64,000 nucleotides of DNA from Xiphias gladius (Eukaryota > Chordata > Actinopteri > Istiophoriformes > Xiphiidae), in the NCBI RefSeq assembly GCF_016859285.1, contig NC_053412.1:228501-292500 (forward strand), given 5' to 3'. The notes beneath the pieces are model-generated. The model did not search any database, was not told the DNA's origin, and saw nothing but the letters and a program-made list of their open reading frames with translations. A program made the position numbers and the translations under genes. Positions 11,401-21,433 of this stretch are shown here, one piece after another; position 1 is the stretch's first letter; each line of letters opens with the position of its first letter.

Positions 11401-13366
11401 TGAACTCTGATTTAAGACGGAGATTAAACTGGTGACTTGAACTGTGTTTGTTTTAAACCCTGACAGCCAATCAGAGAGCAGGATATTCTGCTGCCATGTA
11501 AATAATGGTTGAATTAAAATGTGTTTTTTAGCTTTACTCTCTCTCGTTCTGCACTCCAGTCCTGAAAAAGGCCAAAAACCGGGAGGGAGATCAGGTCTGA
11601 ATACACTCTGTTTGTTTTTTTTTAAAAAAAACGACTTTCTTTAAAAGCTGATTTGGACTTCGACCTGCTGACTGTTATCTCAGAGACGGTCACCGACCTC
11701 AGAAAGTCACCCGTTACAATGTGTTTTTCATGAGAACACCAATAAACCAAACCCTATATAAGAAAACACTAGTTTAAGGCGCTGAAACAGAAGTCGTTGC
11801 TTTTCTTGAAGAAGATTTGTGTCCACGGCTGTAAAGGAGCCTTTAATCCCTTCAAAATAAGTGACCTTTTCTTTCTTTTTTATAAGCGGAAAACGATTTT
11901 TTTCTCTATTGATTAAGGATCAGAGGTTCGATGCAAACTCGAGCCGGAAATCTGACTAATGATCACCGTCTGAATGAGGGGAAGTGAATCGGCTGAGGAA
12001 GAAGAAAAACAAAAAGGACAAACGGGACAAAGACAGATGAACAGATAATAAAATAAAGGTACTGTGGCGTAGATCTGAAACTGCGAAACAGGAAACCTGA
12101 CGAATACCACAAACAAAACATTCCTCGCTGTCTAATAAAGTACATGTAGTAGATGAAGTGATGTGCTGCCAGTGATGCTGTGTTTATATTTATATCTGTA
12201 GATGTGCGATCCTACATTTCCTCCTCAGATACGTCAGCAGGGTCATCTCAGGATCTGCGTTCTTCTCAACAATCTGCAGGACAGGACAAAACAACAACAA
12301 CAAAATGCAGAGTCCAGCGTTGCGGTCAGGATTTTACTAATACAGTTACCAAACTTTATTTGATCCAGGTTGTCGTGCTGCTAAAATAATAATACGGATG
12401 AAAAAAGTAGGATAAGAATGTGCTATGGAAAAAAACGTATAAATTAAATCCTATTTCCTTTCAAGGCCTGATTAACTGAGGAACCAGGATTTTATTACAA
12501 ATCCATAAAAGGACGAGTCATCAGCTCCGATAGTGCTGCTGTAAAACCCAACTTCTGATTTGAATTATGGAGAAATCCAGATGAGTAAATAAGGAACCAT
12601 AACCTTTCTTTAGAAGTGAAATATTGTCTTTTAACTAGAGCTCATTAAAGTGGCACTTGAAAAGGATTAATTTCACTCAGCGTGAATAAGAAATCATCCA
12701 AATCTCTCTAACCACTTTTAATTCCCTACATTTGGGGCTTTTTATTCTCCTTTTCCGTCTGTTTTATTCCAGTTGGGACCCTCTTTAAATCCCTATTTAC
12801 ATGTTTTTAGATCAACTTGTGTTTTCACATCTGGTCTTAATGTCTTGTTAAGTTTCATGTGAAACATTAACGCTTTGCTGTTCCAGTTTCCCTCTTCACA
12901 CGTTTCATATCCCACCTTGGCTTTTTCATACTCTCATTCTGTTTCTTACCAAACTGCACAAACAGTTTATTTCACGTTCTTGCTTAAAATTGCTCTTGTT
13001 CCTATTTTACTAGACTTTCATTGTTATTAATTTTACCGCACATAGAATCCTACAGAAATGTTGTGGGGCTTATTGTTAAAGATGTAACTGTTATTCACTA
13101 ATAATTCATACCCTAGAAGCGTAGACTGCAGACTGGGCTCCCAGTAAAGTCATAAACATAAAGAACAAGTGCACTTCGTCTGAATATCACTGGAATGTTA
13201 CAGTGACGTACAGAACTCCATTTAAAATTGAGCTGTTTTAACTTGAATTGAAACTTGAGTCATTTTTTACCTTCTTGCCGTTAACGAAGAAGACGAGCTC
13301 GTCAGACCCAGACCCGGACCGGGTCTCGGTATCGCCATGGGCCGTGGTCCCGTTCATCTCCCTCAT
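47..13366 (-). CDS. xdh: xanthine dehydrogenase/oxidase, 5' two thirds of gene
   Basis: Cytosolic molybdo-flavoenzyme that oxidises hypoxanthine to xanthine and xanthine to urate, passing electrons from the molybdenum centre through two 2Fe-2S clusters and FAD to NAD+ or oxygen. Twenty-two exons were joined (coordinates in the three domain entries). They give 842 codons plus two bases with consistent phase, against about 1330 residues for vertebrate XDH; the remaining C-terminal part of the molybdenum domain lies left of position 1. The start is the ATG at 13364-13366, which has A at -3; a second in-frame ATG at 13355-13357 is possible. XDH rather than aldehyde oxidase is indicated by EMELFVSTQ and FGGKE, where aldehyde oxidases differ. 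The cysteine equivalent to human Cys535, involved in the dehydrogenase-to-oxidase switch, is present ([11 protein letters not shown]). The first intron after the start exon is about 1 kb and the gene is otherwise compact. Confidence 0.96.
612..1130. repeat. 9-bp minisatellite in xdh intron 21
   Basis: About 520 bp of GGAGCAGGT/GGAGCAGAT units with interspersed AGATAGAAGCA variants. It begins 23 bp beyond the donor of exon 1155-1279. On the minus strand the array has no stop in frame with that exon, so an open frame runs from the exon through the array to about 381. Confidence 0.97.
1342..1362. repeat. (CA)n microsatellite
   Basis: About ten CA units in the xdh intron between exons 1382-1478 and 1155-1279, close to the donor of the former. 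Confidence 0.95.
2741..3590 (+). mobile_element. decayed Tc1/mariner-type element in xdh intron
   Basis: The left end reads ACACTACCGGTCAAAAGTTT, a typical teleost Tc1 terminus, followed by ATTTTTCCAG. The inverse appears near 3549-3582 (CTGGAAAAATGGAGG), with the outer right end diverged. Inside on the plus strand are remnants of the DDE transposase C-terminus: LEQDNDPE near 3160 and [17 protein letters not shown] near 3235-3290, broken by frameshifts and a stop. At about 850 bp it lacks the N-terminal DNA-binding part, so it is a non-autonomous fossil lying between xdh exons 17 and 16. Confidence 0.88.
3990..8672 (-). CDS. xdh: xdh exons 8-16: linker and FAD/NAD-binding domain
   Basis: Exons 8592-8672, 7956-8100, 7756-7848, 6883-7034, 5989-6082, 5035-5144, 4733-4917, 4494-4656 and 3990-4079. 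Visible landmarks of the XDH flavin domain are [106 protein letters not shown] and LSYGGMA. The domain ends with [28 protein letters not shown]. The short exon 3990-4079 encodes the poorly conserved linker to the molybdenum domain. Intron 5983 starts with a CA run directly after the donor of exon 5989-6082. Confidence 0.95.
5963..5980. repeat. (GT)n microsatellite beside xdh donor
   Basis: Nine GT units only eight bases from the exon 5989-6082 boundary; on the transcribed strand this is a CA run directly after the splice donor. Confidence 0.9.
6780..6872 (-). repeat. possible tRNA-derived SINE fragment
   Basis: On the minus strand the stretch TTGAGCAAGGCACTAGCAGG is followed by a GGGGTCAAATCCCTG stem-loop, resembling an RNA polymerase III B box in a tRNA-like head. 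No complete SINE body or tail was seen. It ends just outside xdh exon 6883-7034. Confidence 0.35.
8167..8535. repeat. dispersed repeat, copy 1 (pair with 45470-45808)
   Basis: About 350 bp that align by eye along their length with 45470-45808, both starting with GCTACAACT and ending at GTCTGTGTGTTCAGATTT. Blocks such as TCAGCTCCTGTTCTCAG and AGATTCTGAACGAAGTTCTG are identical. It lies in the xdh intron between exons 8592-8672 and 7956-8100. No coding capacity was seen. Confidence 0.85.
8769..13366 (-). CDS. xdh: xdh exons 1-8: iron-sulfur domains and start of linker
   Basis: Exons in order of transcription: 13271-13366, 12216-12273, 10753-10849, 10448-10556, 9795-9921, 8944-9005, 8769-8861, then 8592-8672 (linker, listed in the next entry). 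They encode the two N-terminal 2Fe-2S domains. All eight ligand cysteines are visible: three in [14 protein letters not shown], one in NACLAP, two in [10 protein letters not shown] and two in [10 protein letters not shown]. The N-terminus before [10 protein letters not shown] is about 20 residues longer than in mammals and rich in Ser, Gly, Asp and Thr. Exon 7 carries the GGCCGG and NGCC cysteine-rich stretch that follows the second cluster in XDH. Every boundary is GT-AG. Confidence 0.95.
10980..11335. repeat. degenerate short-unit tandem repeat
   Basis: A run of diverged units based on GGTCCTTGAGGNGGTTCC in the large xdh intron between exons 12216-12273 and 10753-10849. Units vary in length and sequence, so this is an old array. 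The rest of that 1.4 kb intron shows nothing recognisable. Confidence 0.75.
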
Positions 13367-16300
13367 GTTGCCGGTCGTCTGCGTGTTCTCCGTGGTGTCG
13401 GTCTTTAATGATCCGGGCGGTTGCGGGTCAGGGGGTGGACCCCTCCGCAGAGGGGTGTGTCCCGTCAGGGACCCGGAGTCGGGACCGGCCCCTCCCACCC
13501 CCGAAACGCTGCGATCCAACAACCTCACTTAGGCCGGATCTGATGGTGCGTTCAGGTGCAAAGGCATCGCCCGAAAATTTCCCCGTCGATCGATGGCCAG
13601 AGCCGCGATTGAGTTATTTCTGTGGATCGATAAATTAAGTTTGGAACTGACGGTTGTTCCTTTCACTCGATGGATGTAAGGAGAGCGGGAGCTTTCATTG
13701 GTTTCAATTTGTGAATGACGCTCAGATAAAGCGACTCCACCGGCTAGGCTGGTGCCTGGAGGTCAAAGGTCACCCAACCCACTGCACCTACACCTGTTTG
13801 GTCATGGCTGGGCGCCGCAGCCTTTCACATCAGTGAAGAGAAACCGTTCAGATATAAATAAGAACCGACAACAGGACTTTACTTTACATGATTTACAAAG
13901 ATTTACTGGTGCAAAATGTAAATGGGAATAAAGAACATAACATACACCAGACTTCAGAGGGAAAAATTCAGGTTCAAAGTAAATGATCCGGATCTGCCCC
14001 AAAAGTTTAATGGGTTCTTCCCTGGACCAGGTCCCATCCCTCCACCAAGTTCAGTGCAAATCGGTCCAGTAGTTTTTGTTTAAGACTGTTGACAAATAGA
14101 CAGACAGGCAGGCAGGCAGACAGACAGACAGGCAGGCAGACAGACAGACAGACAGGCAGGCAGACAGACAGACAGACAGGCAGGCAGACACAGGGGAAAA
14201 CAGAACCTGATTGGCCGAGGTAATTACACGAAAAACCTAATACAATAATTACGAGAATGAAATCACTGTAATTGTGTGGTGCTACAAAGTTGTGCTACAG
14301 TCAACGTGGAAATAAAATCATATTTGCGATATGATAAATGATTTAATATACGATTCTATCAAATGACAAATATACATTATTTTGAAAAAGTCAAACATTA
14401 ATTGTAATAAAATAAATGTAAGCAAATTAGCAAATAGTTATAAATAGTAACTGGTAATTACAGTAAATAGTTAAAGAATAAATGAGGAACAGATGAACTT
14501 TATTTCAGAAATTTCAGTCATTCAAAACCCAACTTGCGAAATTAAAAATTATTTTTCCATTTCCATCCGTTTGACTGAAGCTTTGTCACTTAAAGAAAGC
14601 AGAAGCTGCTGCTCCTGAACCTTGTCACTCGCGCATACTTCACATTAGTTTCAGGTCACTCACGGATTCATGTGATTCGTTTCCCAGCAGCGAGCCGATT
14701 GGATTCATTCGATTCGCCCTCGGAAACTCAGGAACCGCTGCTCAGCCACAGAAGGACCAGTCTGAGGGAACCAGACTGAACTGGAATGTGCTGCCCACGG
14801 GTCTCATGGTAATACGTGGGGGGGGGGCAGTCAGTAGACCACTATAGTCCTTGTACAAGCAAACCTGAGAAGTTCTGGATGAAAAGCCAGTTCAGTAGCA
14901 TCAGTGTAGGACACTGGAGGAGCATCGTCGTCTGAGCCTTGAGAATTTTAGCCTTGTGTGTAAACTTTTAAATGGTTTGTCGCGTCTTGCGTCCTGCGAC
15001 TTCGTCTCCTTTTCCTTTGGGAAAACTCAGACTCCGAACCAGACGACACGAAGAGTCGTAGCTGCGACTCCATGTTTTACACGTTCTGCTGGGTATTCAA
15101 ATGTCCTTGCTCTAAATTTGTCTGACATACTCAGGATACATTCTTACATCTTTACTACAGTACATGGTCCCTTAATAAACATCAATCTGCTCTGGTTTCC
15201 AGTCAGAGTCCGGGCAGTTCAGCGGGGGGAAGCCGGGTTCGGACGCCGTGTGCTGGATTAACTGGAGGAGAATCTCATCCAGGTGTGTCCCCCCGGTCCA
15301 CATCACACTGGCAGCAGCTCCGGGGCGAACCGGTACTTCTGTCACAGTTTGTCCCCCCCATCGCCCCACCAAGGCTGGATCACCAGGGTCTGGGGCCCAA
15401 GTTGGTGATCTCCTCACACAACCAAAAACTACTACATAACATTTATGACTAACATTTTTATAACCAAATGGGAACGTTCTGGGAATGTGGGAACTGAGGA
15501 TGGTGTCCAGTCCACATTTAAAAAATGCATAAAACAAAGATAAAAATCACTTAGAAATGTCTCAAAAGTCAAGTCAGCTTAGTGCATAACTGAGTTTACA
15601 GTAAAAACTGAAGGACACAACATTTTGATCGGCTCAGATCTTTTCACTTTGGGGTCTTCAGTGAGTAAATCGAACTGAATCCATAGAAACTGCAATTTTC
15701 TGGGCTGGGATGAAGCATTCAAGTGCTGCTGGGAAATTTCTTCATGGAGGAAAGAAAGAAAAACAAACCAGAGTCACCTCTGAAACGCTTCCAGTGGAAA
15801 TTTAATCCACAACTCCGTTTAAAGCACAACTCCGCTGTGCTGTCGATTCTTTTTATTTGACTTTTCTACGTTTCTCAGTCCCTGAGACCTGGAGGGATTG
15901 AAATAGTCATCGAAAATGAAGTTTAAGAGTCACAGATCCCCAGAATATCACCTCTCTCTTCAACATCGACCCCTATACAAAAAGTTAAAACATAAAAAAC
16001 ACCAAACATTTCAGTCCTGATCCACAGAGAAGCGATTAAACACAAACAGAAACATTTTGTCCGTCAGCTGTTTTGTTTTGAAGCAGCTCCACCCCGTGGT
16101 CATGACGTTAAAAATGAGAACAACGCCGCTGAGAGTCTTAAAAAACTCGACAGACTCGGGTTGAGTCCGATGTTTGCATCTAAAGTTGGTGAAGCTCCGG
16201 AACCAAACACACGGTTTCTTAAAAAAACCAGAGAAGATGCATCGGCGATCTGAGGAAAGTCCCAGTTAAAGCCACATCCTTCAACTTCTTTTCCTCTTCA

Positions 16301-17453
16301 CGTCCTCTGCTGCTCATAAAGGCGCCGAACCATTCACCACATTTGCCTTTAATTTTTTTAAAAATCATTTCAAGGTTTCGTGGACGTCGTGCATGTGACT
16401 CTGTGTTTTAAACAAAAGCCATTCGACCACGTTGTCCTGCCGAATGGTTCCGGAGACTTTTCTTACTGTCATACGGTCATTCCACAAGAAAACTGATTTT
16501 AGAAAGAAAAGAACATGAAAGAAGTTTCGCTGCACTGCACATTTGTAGGAAAGTCAACAAACCCTGGGAACTGAACTTAAAAAAAGCCCTAAAACAAAGT
16601 TAGAATCACTTTGACTGTGCACAGTCTTTAGATTCTTCTTGGGTTTAAAAAGACTCGACCACTCGTTCAATTCTCAAATAGTGGTCGAGGCCAACGTCCA
16701 TTTCCACAGCTCTAATTCATCAGTACAACAACAGTCAAGTCATACTCGCCACTCTGAGCTACTTTCAATGAAATTCAAATGACATTAAAAGTCTGCTAGA
16801 AAAAGGGAGGGACTGTGCCTTTTGAGCAGGTGGAAGGCTTTTAATGTGAAACATCTGAAGGCAGTTTTGTATTAAATCGAGTTGTTTAACAGCAGTAGAA
16901 GCAACTAGAAATAAACAATTTGCACCAAAAATCGCTCTCCTCAGAGTCCTGACTGAGTCAGACCTGGACTCACAGACCTGAAACACGTTGATATGATTCA
17001 GTGGGACGTCCACTTCCCGAGGACATCGTGATCTCTGATGTCCCTCCAGAATAAAGCTCCAGAAATCCACTTAGAAAGCAGAAGAAAAAGAGGCTGCAGA
17101 ACTTCATTCAGAATCTTCCCGTTTTTAAGTTTCCTTCGGTATCGCAGTGATCCGGTGACAGTTGTCTGTACGTCCACGGCTACGCTGAGAACAGGAGCTG
17201 ATCACCGCTGGTTCGGCAGCTTTTAATGGGACGGTTTGACTGAATGGAAACACGTACAGGCCGAAATAAAATAGGGCTCATGTTGCAGCTCACAGCTAAC
17301 TCACTGAATTCATTCACTGTTTAGATCCCTCAAAGCATTATGGGACCTTTGGCGTGATTATCCTCCTTTTGCGCCCTTTGACCTCTTATTCCCGAGCCAG
17401 CGCGTTCACACCTGCCTTTAAGAAGCGCCGTGGACGTCCGATCCTCCCTCCTC
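13367..17453. other. intergenic region between xdh start and cyclase stop
   Basis: About 4.1 kb upstream of the xdh start and downstream of the cyclase stop. It must hold the xdh promoter and 5' UTR and the cyclase 3' UTR, but I could not define either. The first 150 bp upstream of the xdh ATG are GC-rich. A tetranucleotide array sits at 14098-14190, an AT-rich stretch at about 14220-14560, and a run of nine G at 14818-14826. No convincing coding exon was seen. Confidence 0.7.
14098..14190. repeat. (CAGA/CAGG)n tetranucleotide array
   Basis: About 90 bp of mixed CAGA and CAGG units, alternating in blocks, ending at CAGACACAGGGG. Confidence 0.95.
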
Positions 17454-20400
17454 CTACGATGCCTCCACCAGGTGAAAGCCCCCGTTCTCCTCCCTCAGTT
17501 TCTCCCTCTTCCTGGCATGAACCAGGCTGTAGACCACAGCTCCCAGTGTGTTCCTGTTCGGAGCGAATCCCCGACCGCCAGCGCGCTCCATGAAACTGGA
17601 CCGTTCCTCCTGGCTGCTCATGAAAAACGTGCGAACCTGAAGGATAAAGACAGAAAAGCGTGTTTCATGTCCCGATTACGTCATTAAAACGTGCCATTTT
17701 GCGTCTCACCGTGCCGTGACGTTCACTGATGCCTTTGACGTAAACGTTCCCTCTGAGCTGCCGCAGGAAGCCTCGCTCGACCAGAATACAGCTGGTGGAC
17801 TCTGGGACCTGAGGATGAGGGACAGGTGGTGGCGGTTAGCCCGTAAACATCATGTAAACATACGACCCCTCCCACAGACAGGCGTGCTCACCTGTATCCT
17901 CCCGCTGACTCCGGTGCTCTCCATCCTGCTGGCCATGTTCACCGTCGTCCCCCAGATGTCGTACTGAGGTTTGGTGGCACCGATCACACCTGCGATCACG
18001 GGGCCGTGAGTGATACCTGGAGGTGATGTCGACAACGAAGGGCAGTGCGTAAAAATCAAATGAATATTCACATGTAATTAAAACATTCATATTTGGACCG
18101 TGTTCATTTAACCAAAATTTCCATAATTTGGATATTTTATTTAAAATAAAAAATAAAATATCAAAAATGCCTAAAAATTTTAAATAACATTAATAAAAAC
18201 GTTAAAATTACTTGAAATACTTGAATATTAATACAAATAAAACTTGAAAATACTGAAAATAAAACTATTTGCTCCCATCAGACTGCGTTTTGTAATTTTC
18301 TTTTCTTCTTTTGATCACCTCACATCGTCATTATAAAACTGATGTTTCAATGATAATGAATTAGGCAGCTTCCTGCTGCCTGGATTCAATGTTTTAAAAC
18401 CAGTTTTTAAGGCATGAAGTCACTTTAAGTGTTTGTTTTTACCTTCGTGTGATGCTTCTTAAAAAATGAGTCTTTTCTTCTCATTTTCCTTTTAACAACA
18501 GTAAAATCTTGTTGCATCATGTAAAACTCTTTCACTACATCTGAGTAAACCAGCAGAACTTAAACGGGTCCAACACTTTTTAAACGTTGTGTTCGTGGAA
18601 TACTTTTACCCTCCATGATTTTTTTCCCGTTAAAATGCGTGTGTGTGCTGTACACACCGACTCTGAGCTGGAAGCGGTTTCCCGTGTGTGTGTTGATGTG
18701 TCTGAGTGTTTCCTGCATGGCCAGAGCGAACAGAACCAGCTCAGTGAGGTGATGCCAGCCGTCCTCGCTCTCCTGAAACACAGACACACATTAAACAAAA
18801 TAAATGAAATCTGCCGTCGGTATTTCGTTTACCTGGAGACACCAAACTGCGGGACGGAGCATTTGTAAGAACAGTTTTTTGCTTAAAAGACTAAAAACCT
18901 GACCTGTCTTTCAGGAGAGAGACCAGAAGCTGCCATGTAGGAACTACCGATGGTTTTAATCTTCTCCACCTCCTGGAAATAACACTCATCCAGCAGCTGC
19001 TCAGACACAGAGACGACAACCGGGACTTTTAAAGGGGAATGTACTGATGCTTTTTAACGCCACGTCAATAAAGAGGAAAGGAAGCAGAAAGTAAAGGAAC
19101 TGAACTGAAAGAAAAAGTGTCAACAACAAAACCGAAAGTGCTGTATTTGGTTTTTGGTCCATTTTCTTTCTGACAATGATTAAAAAGTGTTACACAGCGT
19201 ATAAAGAAAGCAAAACTAAACCTTCAGGAAAAGTAAAGAAAAAAAACCTATGAGAAATAAGAAAAATCGAATTAAATTAAAGCAAAAAAAGATAAACATC
19301 TTTCCATCTTTTTGAAAAACAGCATTCGTGAATAAAAGAACGTTTGCAATAAAAAACATTCTTGGGTATTTAAATTGAAAACAGACTGTAACAGGAAGCT
19401 TTAAACTGTTTTTATAACGTTGAAAATGACGACTAACGTTTAAACATTTTTTAAAATTAAATAAAAGATTATTATCTCCAGTGTTTTGTCCAGAAAACTG
19501 TAACAGATTAAAATGTTGTAATGCTTTTGTTTTAAGTTTATCACAGAAATCAGACGTTTCTATGGCATAATCATTTTTATGAGGTAAAATAGACGCCAAC
19601 AAGTCAAATTTAGTCCTAGTTTCGACCACATGAAGCCAAAAACGTGCGTTTTGGTTTTGTTGGGCAGCGTGTGTCTTTGTCTGTGCGTCTTCGTCTGTGC
19701 GTCTTCGTCTGTGCGTCTTCGTCTGTGTCTTTGTCTGTGCGTCTTCGTCTGTGTGTCTTTGCCTGTGCGTCTTCGTCTGTGTCTTTGTCTGTGCGTCTTC
19801 GTCTGTGCGTCTTTGTCTTTGTCTGTGCGTCTTTGTCTGTGCGTCTTTGTCTGTGTGTCTTTGTCTGTGCGTCTTCGTCTGTGCGTCTTTGTCTTCGTCT
19901 GTGCGTCTTTGTCTGTGCGTCTTCGTCTGTGCGTCTTTGTCTTCGTCTGTGCGTCTTTGTCTGTGCGTCTTTGTCTGTGCGTCTTTGTCTGTGCGTCTTT
20001 GTCTGTGCGTCTTTGTCTGTGCGTCTTTGTCTGTGCGTCTTCGTCTGTGCGTCTTTGTCTGTGCGTCTTTGTCTGTGTCTTCGTCTGTGCGTCTTTGTCT
20101 TCGTCTGTGCGTCTTCGTCTGTGCGTCTTTGTCTTCGTCTGTGCGTCTTTGTCTTCGTCTGTGCGTCTTCGCCTGTGCGTCTTCGTCTGTGCGTCTTTGT
20201 CTTCGTCTGTGCGTCTTTGTCTGTGCGTCTTCGTCTGTGCGTCTTCGTCTGTGCGTCTTTGTCTTCGTCTGTGCGTCTTTGTGTCTTCGTCTGTGCGTCT
20301 TCGCCTGTGCGTCTTTGTCTGTGCGTCTTTGTCTGTGCATCTTCGTCTGTGCGTCTTTGTCTTCGTCTGTGCGTCTTCGTCTGTGCGTCTTCGTCTGTGC

Positions 20401-21433
20401 GTCTTCGCCTGTGCGTCTTTGTCTTCCTGTGCGTCTTTGTCTGTGCGTCTTCGTCTGTGCGTCTTTGTCTTCGTCTGTGCGTCTTCGTCTGTGCGTCTTC
20501 GTCTGTGTCTTCGTCTGTGCGTCTTTGTCTTCGTCTGTGCGTCTTCGTCTGTGCGTCTTCGCCTGTGCGTCTTTGTCTGTGCGTCTTTGTCTGTGCGTCT
20601 TCGTCTGTGCGTCTTTGTCTTCGTCTGTGCGTCTTTGTCTGTGCGTCTTCGTCTGTGCGTCTTTGTGTGACCTCATCGAAGTCGGTGATGATGTGGTTGA
20701 GGAGGCGAAGACACTCGACGTGCTGATGGAGGAGCTCCTTCTGCTCGTAGACGTCGGAGAAACCCGGCAGAGAGGCGAAGAGGACGCCGACGCGCTCGTA
20801 CGACTGCGAGTACAACTCCTGAACACGAAGACAAACACACACAGTCAACACCTGCGAGTTCCTGGGGAGGTACTGCAGAGTCCAGGAAGTACCACAGAGA
20901 ATAAAATCCAGTACCTCTGGAGTACGTGAATCTACTGACAGTTACATCACATTTCTGTCGGCACATCACAGCTGTAATTAACAATAACTACTGGTAATAT
21001 TTATGATTTATCAAATAATTCATTAATTAACATCACATGGACCCGTGTATGGATTTGAGGAGACAGGAGAGACACCAAACAACCACAAAGAGACGCAAGA
21101 GAAACCAAACAACCACAAAGAGACAAAACCGCTGCAAAGAGACTAAAAACAACAATAAATTATCTCAGATCTTTTACGAAAGAACTGAATTCGATGCCTT
21201 TGAAAACTTATCAAGACCTGCGGACACCCTGAGCGCAGACCAAGACTAACACACCTGTGGACAGGTGAGAGTACCTCGTCGCTGCGGTCTCTCTCCAGGA
21301 AGTGCCGGGCGACGTGGACGGGCAGGATGTTGAGCAGCAGACACTCATTGTGCTCCCTCAGCTCCTTCATGTCCTCCACCTCCCTTCTCGCCTGGAGACG
21401 CCACAGGAAGTCCAGCCGGGCCGTCGCCTCCAG
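17454..21433 (-). CDS. adcy8-like: adcy8-like exons 16-22: C2 catalytic half and C-terminus
   Basis: Exons 21275-21433, 20672-20818, 18904-18972, 18658-18772, 17892-18016, 17710-17808 and 17454-17636 (stop at 17454-17456). They encode [74 protein letters not shown] and [12 protein letters not shown]. By family knowledge the Lys of KIKTIG and Asp of QYDIW read the adenine, Asn and Arg of VNMASR stabilise the transition state, and Lys of YVKGIS binds phosphate; all are present. The tail [18 protein letters not shown] corresponds to the C2b calmodulin region of ADCY8. The intron after exon 20672-20818 holds a 1-kb minisatellite. Confidence 0.95.

Noticed and set aside
19216-20929. Open frames of 346-540 codons on both strands across the minisatellite
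   Set aside because: They exist only because a 14-bp stop-free unit repeats; composition is pure repeat and several frames are open at once. They are not genes.
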